A stretch of DNA of 38,450 nt from a bacterium (GTDB lineage: Bacteria > Verrucomicrobiota > Verrucomicrobiia > Limisphaerales > UBA8199): contig JAJYHY010000034.1 of the NCBI GenBank assembly GCA_021784555.1, forward strand, positions 1-38,450. Direction: 5' to 3'. Both the position numbers and the translations under genes were made by a program. This document shows positions 31,555-38,450 of this stretch, in pieces. The notes beneath the pieces were generated by a model. That model searched no databases. It had not been told where the DNA came from and saw nothing but the letters and a program-made list of their open reading frames with translations. Position 1 is the first letter of the stretch. The number at the start of each line of letters is the position of its first letter.

Positions 31555-33462
31555 GTGACCCGTCATCAAAGCCATTTTAACTCAGTTGCAGCGAGGCGCG
31601 CTCAGGCACGTTTCGACCCGGAGGCGCTGGATAAGGCGCGCGAGGCCATCACCTTCTTCCGCCCCCTGGAAGAAGACCGTGAGGCGGACCGCGCCCCTCT
31701 GAAGGCGAGCCTGATTGGCCGCATCTTTACGTACACGCGACCCTACGCGGCGCGGCGGAACTGGCTCTTCGTGCTGACCTTTGCCCGGGGCCTGCAACTG
31801 CCGGTGCTGGCATGGATGATCGGTTGGACGATCAACGGCCCTATCGCGGGCCGAAATCTGCCCGGCATCTTTTTTCACACGGCAATTTATCTCGCCCTGG
31901 TTCTGCTCATGCTTCTCACCCTGCATTTTCGCCAGCGGTTTGCCCTCGAATTGGGCGAAGCCGTGGCGCACGACATGCGGCGCCAGTATTTCGAGAAGCT
32001 TACGACGCTGCCGATGTCGTTTTTCAACAAGACGAAGTTTGGGCGCATCATCAGCCGGATGACCTCCGACATCGAGAGCATCCGGGTAGCGGTTCAGGAC
32101 GTGGCCTTTGTCATTACCATCCAGGCGGTGCAGATGTTCGTCGCCGCGATTCTGATGGCGTGCTACAATTGGAAACTCTTTTCGCTGATGCTCGTCCTGG
32201 TGCCGGTCATCTGGGTCGTTAATGAGCGTTACCGCCGCGAGGTCAGCCATCGCCTGCGCAAGCTCCAGGAAACCTGGAGCCGCCTGGCTTCGACCCTCGC
32301 CGAGTCGGTCGGCGGCATCCGCGTCACCCAGGCCTTTGTGCGCCAGGAGATCAACGCGGGCTTTTTCCGGAAGTTGGTGAACGCCCACGGCGACAACAAT
32401 GTCGGTGTGGCGCACGCCTCCGCGGTGTTCATTCCGTTGTTGCAGATGAAGAGCCAGTTGTTCCTGGGCGTCACCGCCCTGCTCAGCGGTTACGGCGCCC
32501 TTTGCTGGCGGGGGACGATGCATATAGACGTGGGCGACCTGGTGATGTTCTTTTTCCTGGCCAACTTCTTTTTCGAGCCAATCCAGGTCATCGGCAACCA
32601 ATACAGCCAGGCACTGAGCGCCATGGCCGGCGCCGAACGCCTCTTCCGGCTCATCGACCTGGAACCAGAGTGGAGTGACTCACCTTCCGCGCAGGCCCTC
32701 ACCACCCTTCGCGGCCAGGTCCAATTCGACGGCGTCTGGTTCGAGTATGAGGCGGGGCGCCCCGTGTTGAACGACATTTCCTTTGTGGCGCAGCCAGGCC
32801 AAACCGTCGCCCTGGTCGGGCACACTGGCAGCGGCAAGACCAGCATCGTCGGCTTGCTCCAGAAGTTCTATCTGCCGCTGCGCGGGCGGGTGTTGGTCGA
32901 TGGCGTTGACCTGCGGGACGTAACAAGCCCCTCCCTCCATGCGCGGATGGGAAGTGTTCAGCAGAATAATTTCCTCTTCGCCGGCTCCGTGCTCGACAAT
33001 GTCCGGTTCGCCCGCCCGGAGGCGACCGTTCAGGACGTGTGCGCCACGTTGCGGTCGCTCGATTGTCTGGACCTGTTTGAGGCGCTTCCCGCCGGGCTGC
33101 AAACGCAGGTGGGCGAGACCAGCGCCGCCCTCTCGCTGGGCCAACGCCAGCTCATCTGCTTTGCCCGGGCGCTCCTGGCCGACCCGCGGATCATCGTCCT
33201 GGACGAGGCGACCAGCGCCATCGATTCCGTTACCGAGGCCCGGCTGCAACGCGCCCTGGAGGTGTTGCTGGAGGGGCGCACGGCGTTTGTCGTGGCGCAC
33301 CGTCTCAGCACCATCCGCAAAGCCGATCTCGTGTTGGTCCTGGACCAAGGGCGCATTGTCGAGCGCGGCACCCACAAATCCCTGGTTGCCGAGGGGGGAG
33401 TCTATGCCGGCCTCTACCGCGAGTTCGTTCACGGGTCGGAGGCACCACTGGCATTGAATTAA
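31555..33462 (+). CDS. ABC exporter, fused membrane and ATPase domains
   Basis: The 635-residue half-transporter starts at GTG 31555 after AGGAG. The six-helix ABC-transporter type 1 domain spans about 55-360 (LFVLTFARGLQLPVLAWMIG, AVAHDMRRQYFEKLTTLPMS, GRIISRMTSDIESIR). The ATPase domain has Walker A GHTGSGKT (422-429), the signature LSLGQ (526-530, one change from LSGGQ), Walker B IIVLDEATS with Glu551 and H-loop VVAHRLST. Family members export lipids, peptides or drugs as dimers; this one would act as homodimer or with an unseen partner. Neighbouring genes do not reveal the cargo. Confidence 0.9.
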   Translation: MTRHQSHFNSVAARRAQARFDPEALDKAREAITFFRPLEEDREADRAPLKASLIGRIFTYTRPYAARRNWLFVLTFARGLQLPVLAWMIGWTINGPIAGRNLPGIFFHTAIYLALVLLMLLTLHFRQRFALELGEAVAHDMRRQYFEKLTTLPMSFFNKTKFGRIISRMTSDIESIRVAVQDVAFVITIQAVQMFVAAILMACYNWKLFSLMLVLVPVIWVVNERYRREVSHRLRKLQETWSRLASTLAESVGGIRVTQAFVRQEINAGFFRKLVNAHGDNNVGVAHASAVFIPLLQMKSQLFLGVTALLSGYGALCWRGTMHIDVGDLVMFFFLANFFFEPIQVIGNQYSQALSAMAGAERLFRLIDLEPEWSDSPSAQALTTLRGQVQFDGVWFEYEAGRPVLNDISFVAQPGQTVALVGHTGSGKTSIVGLLQKFYLPLRGRVLVDGVDLRDVTSPSLHARMGSVQQNNFLFAGSVLDNVRFARPEATVQDVCATLRSLDCLDLFEALPAGLQTQVGETSAALSLGQRQLICFARALLADPRIIVLDEATSAIDSVTEARLQRALEVLLEGRTAFVVAHRLSTIRKADLVLVLDQGRIVERGTHKSLVAEGGVYAGLYREFVHGSEAPLALN

Positions 33463-33493
33463 GCAAAGGAGCTACTCCCATCTTCCTGTTGCT

Positions 33494-33554
33494 CTTGCTC
33501 ATGATCCTGCTCCCCCAGAGCAACTTAGAGAGCATGAGCATGAGCATGAGCAAG
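33494..33554 (+). repeat. Hairpin with GAGCAT tandem arm
   Basis: CTTGCTCATG (33494-33503) pairs perfectly with CATGAGCAAG (33545-33554); the 3' arm is a GAGCAT tandem array. It lies 30 bp after the ABC exporter gene and could stop or stabilise its transcript, but no T run follows. The rest of 33463-33760 shows no gene. Confidence 0.55.
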
Positions 33555-33760
33555 AAACTGGGAATCCCCCCTAATTCAACGGCAGTGGTCGGAGGCACGA
33601 CCCCAGGCTGATTGAGACCTCATCGCGCACTGAATGCCTTGGCGGATAAGCGGAAAACATCGGGCATCGACCAACTAACAACGAACATCGAACATCCAAC
33701 GCGATTGAGCAAGTCAAGGAACAAGTTGACGCGACTCGGTTTTCTTGGGATACTTAAAGC

Positions 33761-34213
33761 ATGAACTTGCTGAAACAAGCGGCGAAGGTTTTTGCGGATT
33801 CCCTGTTCAATCCCGGACGGCCTTCTGTTTATGTGTCCAAGGGAGACGACGTTTACGTGCTGTACCCGGGAGCAAGACGGGGAAAGGTGGATCTTTCCGG
33901 CGTAAATCTCTCAGGAGTGGATTTGCATGGGATTGATCTTCGCGGCGCGAACCTGGAGGGCGCGCGAATTGTAGATGTGGATTTGTCGCATGCGGATCTA
34001 ACCGGTGTCAATCTAATGCACGCGCGAATTGTAGATGTGGATTTGTCGCATGCGGATCTAACCGGTGTCAATCTAAGGTCTGCGCTCGTTTCCGGGTCCA
34101 AGTTTGAAGGCGCGAAGCTGGATGACGTCGTGACGAGGGAGGCAACGCTTGATTCAAAAGCCAAGGAGTATTTTTTGCCTGGTATGTTTTCGCCGCGGCC
34201 CAATCCTGCCTGA
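33761..34213 (+). CDS. Pentapeptide-repeat protein
   Basis: The 150-residue protein from ATG 33761 has a short N-terminal helical part and then a run of A(D/N)LXX-type repeats: VDLSG VNLSG VDLHG IDLRG ANLEG, then ARIVD VDLSH ADLTG VNLMH repeated exactly once more. Pentapeptide repeats fold as a quadrilateral beta-helix; one coil needs four repeats, so the duplicated 20 residues add one full turn. Members can mimic DNA or act as scaffolds; the role here is unknown. There is no signal peptide. Confidence 0.8.
   Translation: MNLLKQAAKVFADSLFNPGRPSVYVSKGDDVYVLYPGARRGKVDLSGVNLSGVDLHGIDLRGANLEGARIVDVDLSHADLTGVNLMHARIVDVDLSHADLTGVNLRSALVSGSKFEGAKLDDVVTREATLDSKAKEYFLPGMFSPRPNPA
33961..34076 (+). repeat. 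Exact 56-of-60-bp tandem duplication
   Basis: Bases 33961-34016 are identical to 34021-34076; the 60-bp period equals 20 codons. No substitution lies between the copies, which suggests a very recent duplication or active homogenisation inside the pentapeptide gene. Confidence 0.95.
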
Positions 34214-34222
34214 CGAAAGAAT

Positions 34223-34435
34223 ATGTCTCCGCGAGTTCCAACCTCTTCACCGCATTTTAAGATGGTTTTTGTCGCGTGTCTCGCAATCACTTTGATTTGC
34301 TTAATAGTAATGATCGTCCTTGCGTTTATTGATAAACCGAATCCTTTGCAGCAGAATCTATTCGACTATTGCAAGACCATAGTGACCGGCGGCGTAGGCG
34401 CGATTTTTGGTCTAATTGGCGGCAAACTCACCTAG
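34223..34435 (+). CDS. Small membrane protein
   Basis: The 70-residue product from ATG 34223 (AAAGA before the start) has a TM helix at about 14-34 (MVFVACLAITLICLIVMIVL) and a glycine-rich second segment (GGVGAIFGLIGGKLT) that may insert as well. It is 9 bp after the pentapeptide gene. No family recognised. The lower GC than neighbours fits a gene of the pentapeptide pair. Confidence 0.6.
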   Translation: MSPRVPTSSPHFKMVFVACLAITLICLIVMIVLAFIDKPNPLQQNLFDYCKTIVTGGVGAIFGLIGGKLT

Positions 34436-34577
34436 CAGAGCGATAGAAATGATTGGCCGTTGGCCAGGACGGGCGAGAGGGCTACTACCGATCTTAGAGA
34501 CTTCGATGGATTCGGTCTTGCCCTGGTTTGGAATCCCTTGGCCGCCAAACAAGCGTAGCGCTCCGCTGAACTGACCC

Positions 34578-35924
34578 ATGGCGCGACTACTGATTGCGGA
34601 CGACCAGGCTGACGTTCTGGAGGCACTGCGGCTTTTGCTCAAAGGCGAGGGTCACACGACGGAGCTGGTCAGGTCGCCGGAAGGCCTTCTGGAAGCATTG
34701 GCCAAGGCAGATTACGACCTTGTGCTGATGGACCTGAATTACGCTCGCGACACGACCTCCGGCCAGGAAGGTCTCGAGTTGCTGGGCCGGCTTCAGGCGC
34801 TCGACGGCACCTTGCCCGTGGTCGTGATGACCGCCTGGGGCAGCGTGGAGACCGCCGTCGAGGCCATGCGGCGAGGGGCGAAGGATTTCTGCCAGAAGCC
34901 CTGGGACAACGCCCGGCTCCTGGCGACGATTCGCACCCAGCTTGAACTGCGCGCGGCCTTGCGCTGGGGCCGCAACCTGGAAGCGGAGAACCAGTTGTTA
35001 AGGCAGGAAAGGCCGGAGGAGCTCATCGCCGAGTCGGCGGCGATGGTGCCGGTATTGCAGTTGATCGAACGAATCGGTCCGTCGGATGCCAATGCGCTGA
35101 TTACTGGAGAAAATGGAACGGGCAAGGGGATGGTGGCGCGCGCTCTGCACCGGGTCTCGCGGCGAGCCGCCAAACCGCTGGTCACGGTCAATATCGGCGG
35201 TCTTTCTGAAGGCGTTTTTGAGAGCGAATTGTTCGGCCATGTCAAGGGTGCTTTCACCGACGCTCGAGCGGATCGCGTGGGCCGGTTTGAGCTGGCGGAT
35301 GAGGGGACGCTCTTTCTAGATGAGATAGCCAACATTCCTCCGGCGCTCCAGGCGCGGTTGCTGCGGGTCCTGGAAACGGGGGAATTTGAGCGGGTCGGCT
35401 CCTCCCAAACGCGGCGGGTCAGCGTCCGCGTTATCTCCGCGACGAACGCGGACCTTGCGGGCGAGGTGGCGGCAGGGCGTTTCCGGCGGGATTTGTTGTT
35501 TCGCCTCAACACGGTCTCCATTCACCTGCCTCCGCTAAGAGAGCGCACCCAGGATATTCCCCGCCTGGCGGCGCATTTCCTGGAGGAGCAGTTGGGGCGC
35601 TACCGCAAACCGATCAAGGGGTTCAACGCCGAGGCCCTGGCAGCGCTTGGCCGCCATACCTGGCCGGGGAACGTACGAGAGTTGAGCCACGTGGTCGAGC
35701 GGGCGGTGCTGATGTGCGTGGGAGAATGGATTGGGCCCGATGACCTGGGCCTGCAGCCGCTCCAGGGGGCGCCGCCGTTGGAGAACATGAGCCTGGACGA
35801 GGTGGAGGAGTTTCTCATCCGCAAGACACTCGCCCGCTGCGGCGGAAACGCTCTGCGGGCGGCGGAGGCCCTGGGACTGAGCCGCAGCGCCTTTTACCGT
35901 CGGCTGGAGAAGTACGGCTTGTGA
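34578..35924 (+). CDS. NtrC-type sigma-54-dependent response regulator
   Basis: The 448-residue protein has a receiver domain (phospho-acceptor Asp52 in LMDLNY, conserved Lys107 in QKPW). The AAA+ domain follows with Walker A GENGTGKG (177-184) and Walker B GTLFLDEI (243-250). The C-terminal Fis-type HTH is NALRAAEALGLSRSAFYRRL. Phosphorylation would drive ATP-powered opening of sigma-54 promoters. The sigma-54 contact loop reads GAFTDA (224-229) instead of canonical GAFTGA. It is coupled by 4 bp (GTGA) to the histidine kinase. The start at ATG 34578 matches the receiver opening RLLIADDQ. Confidence 0.92.
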   Translation: MARLLIADDQADVLEALRLLLKGEGHTTELVRSPEGLLEALAKADYDLVLMDLNYARDTTSGQEGLELLGRLQALDGTLPVVVMTAWGSVETAVEAMRRGAKDFCQKPWDNARLLATIRTQLELRAALRWGRNLEAENQLLRQERPEELIAESAAMVPVLQLIERIGPSDANALITGENGTGKGMVARALHRVSRRAAKPLVTVNIGGLSEGVFESELFGHVKGAFTDARADRVGRFELADEGTLFLDEIANIPPALQARLLRVLETGEFERVGSSQTRRVSVRVISATNADLAGEVAAGRFRRDLLFRLNTVSIHLPPLRERTQDIPRLAAHFLEEQLGRYRKPIKGFNAEALAALGRHTWPGNVRELSHVVERAVLMCVGEWIGPDDLGLQPLQGAPPLENMSLDEVEEFLIRKTLARCGGNALRAAEALGLSRSAFYRRLEKYGL

Positions 35925-37273
35925 AGCGCGCGTTCGGGTTCGAAAGAAACTTCCTGTTTTCCTCCCTGCTATGGAGCCTGCCGGGGACGGCGGCGGCCTT
36001 GGCGCTGCTGTGGCATTCAGGGCTGGAGTTGGGCCTGCGTTGGGGGGCGACCGCGGTCTTGGGTTGCCTTTATCTTTGCGCGGCCTTTGTCTTGAGGGCG
36101 AAGGTTGTCCGTCCGCTTCAAACGGTCTCCAACCTGCTGGCCAACCTGAGAGAAGGAGATTTTTCCACCCGCGCCAGCAGCGGGCTGCCGGGCGACGCCC
36201 TTGGGCAAGTCCTTCTGGAATTGAATACGCTCAGTCGCCTGCTCTACGAACAGCGCCTCGGCGCCTTGGAAGCAACGGCCCTCTTGCGAAAGGTCATGGA
36301 GGAGATTGACGTGGCCGTGTTCGCCTTCGACGAGGCGCCGAAGTTGAAACTGACAAATCGCGCGGGGGAGAGGCTCTTGGGCGCTCCCTCCGAGCGCCTG
36401 CTGAACTGCACGGCGGCGGAGCTGAAACTCGCCGAGTGCCTGGAAGGGGACCCGGCACGGGTGGTTCAGGCCAGTTTCCCCGGCGGGACGGGGCGCTGGA
36501 GTCTGCGGCGCGGGACCTTTTGGCAAGGCGGTCAACCGTGCCAGTTGCTGGTGGTGGCGGATGTCAGCCGCGCGCTACGAGAGGAGGAGCGCCAGGCCTG
36601 GCAGCGGCTGGTTCGCGTTCTGGGCCACGAGATCAATAATTCACTTGCCCCGATCAAATCCATTTCCGGCAGTCTCACGGATCTGCTGGCCAGGGATTGG
36701 CTCCCGGCGGATTGGCGGGACGACATGACCCGGGGGCTGGGCGTCATCTCCACGCGAGCGGAGGCGCTCGGCAGGTTCATGGGCGCCTACACGCAGTTGG
36801 CCAGGCTGCCCCCGCCGCGCAAGCAGTGGTTCGAGATCGAACCCTGGTTGGAGCGAGTCGTCCGGCTCGAGACGCGCCTGCCCATCCTCATCGAGCGCGG
36901 CCCCGGTCTGTCGCTCAAGGCGGATTCGGATCAATTGGAGCAAGTGTTGATCAACTTGCTACGCAACGCGGTCGATGCCGTGCTCAAGGGCGACGCCGGG
37001 GCAATTCGCCAGGGTCCTGCCCAAAAGCCGGAGGTGAAGGTGATCTGGACCAAGCTGGGGCGGGAGCTTGAAATCCGGGTCGAGGATTCCGGCCCCGGTC
37101 TGCCGAGCACGACAAACCTCTTCGTCCCCTTTTTTACCACCAAGCCGACGGGCTCGGGCATTGGCCTGGTGCTCTCGCGTCAGATAGCTGAGGCCCATGA
37201 GGGCAGCCTGGTGCTGGAGAATCGGAAGGACGCGCCCGGATGCGCGGCACGGCTGCGGTTACCGTGCGAATAG
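35921..37273 (+). CDS. Membrane sensor histidine kinase, NtrY-like
   Basis: The 450-residue protein from GTG 35921 has two TM helices (about 12-32 and 40-60), a HAMP linker (60-115) and a PAS-like segment (120-215). The dimerisation domain carries His236 in LGHEINNSLAPIKSI. The ATPase domain shows the N-box NLLRNAVDAV, G1 VEDSGPGLP and G2 GSGIGLVLSRQ. With almost no periplasmic loop between the helices, it likely senses a membrane or cytoplasmic signal. It phosphorylates the regulator encoded just before it. Confidence 0.92.
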   Translation: MKRAFGFERNFLFSSLLWSLPGTAAALALLWHSGLELGLRWGATAVLGCLYLCAAFVLRAKVVRPLQTVSNLLANLREGDFSTRASSGLPGDALGQVLLELNTLSRLLYEQRLGALEATALLRKVMEEIDVAVFAFDEAPKLKLTNRAGERLLGAPSERLLNCTAAELKLAECLEGDPARVVQASFPGGTGRWSLRRGTFWQGGQPCQLLVVADVSRALREEERQAWQRLVRVLGHEINNSLAPIKSISGSLTDLLARDWLPADWRDDMTRGLGVISTRAEALGRFMGAYTQLARLPPPRKQWFEIEPWLERVVRLETRLPILIERGPGLSLKADSDQLEQVLINLLRNAVDAVLKGDAGAIRQGPAQKPEVKVIWTKLGRELEIRVEDSGPGLPSTTNLFVPFFTTKPTGSGIGLVLSRQIAEAHEGSLVLENRKDAPGCAARLRLPCE

Positions 37274-37663
37274 CGGCTGCCCGGCCGCGCACGCGGGCGG
37301 CGCGGGCGGCCGGGGCCTTCAGGGGGGCCGACTTAATTAACCGCGGAGACGCGAAACACGCAGAGCAAAACGGACGGCAAGCCCGGGGTCGCGAACGGAA
37401 TGGCACGCCCGGAACCGCACGCAAAGCCGGCATCGACGCCGGGAAGGCTTGCGCAGGGCAGCGCTATCAGCATTACCTATGCTGGGGGTTAAGCATGCTT
37501 GTACTTTAGAGTATCTTAGCATTTTTATTGATGTCCCGCCGCGTTTTTGGTAACTAACTATCCTGTCAGGCCACTGCACGTGCTGGCGAGGCGTTGATGC
37601 CCGAACCTCAAGCCTTGGCGCCAGCGGCGGAGGTCTGAAAAACAAGTTAGGAAAGGCGAATCT
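37274..37663 (+). other. Long leader/intergenic region, no gene
   Basis: Begins with GC-rich sequence, then an AAGCATGCTT palindrome (37491-37500) and an AT-rich stretch (about 37500-37560) that may hold a promoter for the secreted protein. A possible structured leader follows (37570-37640). No riboswitch class recognised. Confidence 0.45.
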
Positions 37664-38450
37664 ATGAAAAACGGTATAAATAATAGGGGTACCCCCCCCC
37701 CAACACAAGTTCTATTATCCTGGCCGCGGCGTTAGCCTTGGCTGCCGCCGCCACGGCCTTCTCCCAAACGCCCGGCCTTGAGGATTACTCCGTGTCGCCC
37801 ATCGGACCCGATGACTCGCTGTGGAGCGGTTATGTCTGGCGGACCAACACTGCCGGTGAAGGCGTTCTGGAGCCAAACAACTTCGTTGCTGTCAGTTCCG
37901 GCATGAACTACCAGGAAAATGGAGTCTGGAAACCGAGCCAGGACTTGATCGAGCTGATGCCCGATGGAACCGCGGCGGCTATCCGCGGTTCCATGAAGGC
38001 CTATTTTAGCGGGAATTTGAACGCGCAAGGCGCCATCACGATTGTGTCCCGGAAAGGCCGGAGCTTCAAGACCGAGCCCGTTTCCCTCTATTACCACGAT
38101 ACCGCTTCGGGCCAGGCCGTCCGTTTGGCGGCGGTCAAGGACTGCGCCGCCCAGCTCATCCCTCCCAACCGGATCGTCTATAAGGACATCTTCGACTCGA
38201 TCAGCGCCGACTTGCGCGTGACCTATACCAAAGGCGCGATGGAGACCGACCTGATCCTGGCGCAGAGGCCAAAGCCGCCATCCTATTACGGTCTTAACGC
38301 CGCCACGACGCGGCTCGAGCTGTGGCATGTCTGGCACAACGCCCCGGTGCCCAAACAAACGCCGGTCGTTCTGGACAGGGCCTCGGGCTTTACGGATAAT
38401 CTGCTCGATTTCACTGATTTGTGGCTTCCGGGCGGGCGGGCCTTCAGCAT
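37664..38450 (+). CDS. Large secreted protein, N-terminal part, with C10 frameshift
   Basis: An ATG at 37664 (GGAAAGG upstream) starts MKNGINNRGTPPP. A run of ten C (37692-37701) then puts the frame off by one. From 37702 the correct frame encodes the signal-peptide core SSIILAAALALAAAATAFSQ, and the mature part (GLEDYSVSPIGPDDSLWSG, YKDIFDSISADLRVTYTKG) runs open to the window edge. With eleven C the whole would be one frame with a normal signal peptide. So either the tract is phase-variable, the assembly misses a base, or the gene is broken. Large secreted proteins with such N-termini are common in Verrucomicrobia; the function is unknown. Confidence 0.7.

Noticed and set aside
31582..32601. 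339-codon minus-strand ORF
   Set aside because: Fully antisense to the ABC exporter; its His/Gln-rich composition is that of a shadow.
33961..34076. CRISPR-like repeat
   Set aside because: Only two direct copies without spacers, inside a coding pentapeptide frame. No CRISPR array or cas gene was seen in the window.
1..38450. tRNA or rRNA genes
   Set aside because: No cloverleaf or conserved rRNA segments were recognised on either strand by eye; a covariance-model scan was not possible.

Overview
The window is GC-rich bacterial DNA, most likely from a Verrucomicrobiota species of the Pedosphaera/Limisphaerales type. This is inferred from gene style: Tat-signalled Gfo/Idh/MocA and sugar-phosphate-isomerase pairs, AsmA-like envelope proteins, small secreted proteins, many decayed toxin-antitoxin (TA) modules and interspersed palindromic repeats. 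There is no rRNA or marker gene to prove it, and no tRNA or CRISPR array was seen.

Layout. (1) 1-2146, minus strand: the 5' part of a large AsmA-like membrane-anchored protein running off the left edge. (2) 2392-11700: a TA 'graveyard'. Intact or near-intact small modules (VapBC-like at 3633-4231, HTH/PIN pair at 7872-8910, two DUF4160-DUF2442 pairs, DUF4926) lie among truncated toxins, orphan antitoxins, a subtilase cut off by a MITE-like element, two ISAs1-type transposase remnants and several repeat families. A segmental duplication (6673-7213 versus 9836-10666) has lost different parts in each copy. (3) 11983-20711: a tightly overlapping plus-strand operon with all five parts of a branched-chain-amino-acid-type (Liv) ABC importer. 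Between the binding lipoprotein and the permeases it carries an unrecognised 897-residue four-TM protein, a 55-codon small ORF and a cobalamin-binding radical SAM enzyme. This is the best candidate here for an undescribed system. (4) 21001-23238: a compact type II restriction-modification cassette (Vsr nickase, C5-cytosine methylase, Eco29kI-type GIY-YIG nuclease). (5) 23243-23711: scars, namely a diverged livG fragment fused to a DnaQ-type exonuclease fragment. (6) 23793-26577: a complete two-ORF insertion element with 27-bp imperfect terminal inverted repeats, a palindromic promoter region and a convincing -1 ribosomal frameshift signal (A8 run followed by a stem). (7) 26671-27816, minus strand: a GT4 glycosyltransferase. 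(8) 28271-31338: Tat-exported Gfo/Idh/MocA oxidoreductase, TIM-barrel isomerase and, convergent to them, a secreted protein. (9) 31555-37273: ABC exporter, pentapeptide-repeat protein with a fresh 60-bp internal duplication, small membrane protein and an NtrC-type regulator/histidine kinase pair. (10) 37664-38450: start of a large secreted protein whose signal-peptide region contains a C10 run that breaks the frame.

How the genes work together. In the Liv operon the lipoprotein would capture a small amphipathic solute and pass it to LivH/LivM, powered by LivG/LivF. The radical SAM enzyme and the large membrane protein are translationally linked to the importer, which suggests that uptake is tied to modification or sensing of the imported compound. 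In the R-M cassette the methylase protects the site the nuclease cuts, and Vsr would repair T:G mismatches arising from methyl-cytosine deamination. The kinase and the sigma-54 regulator overlap by 4 bp and form one two-component unit. All functions are assigned by reading motifs in the sequence; no database search was run.
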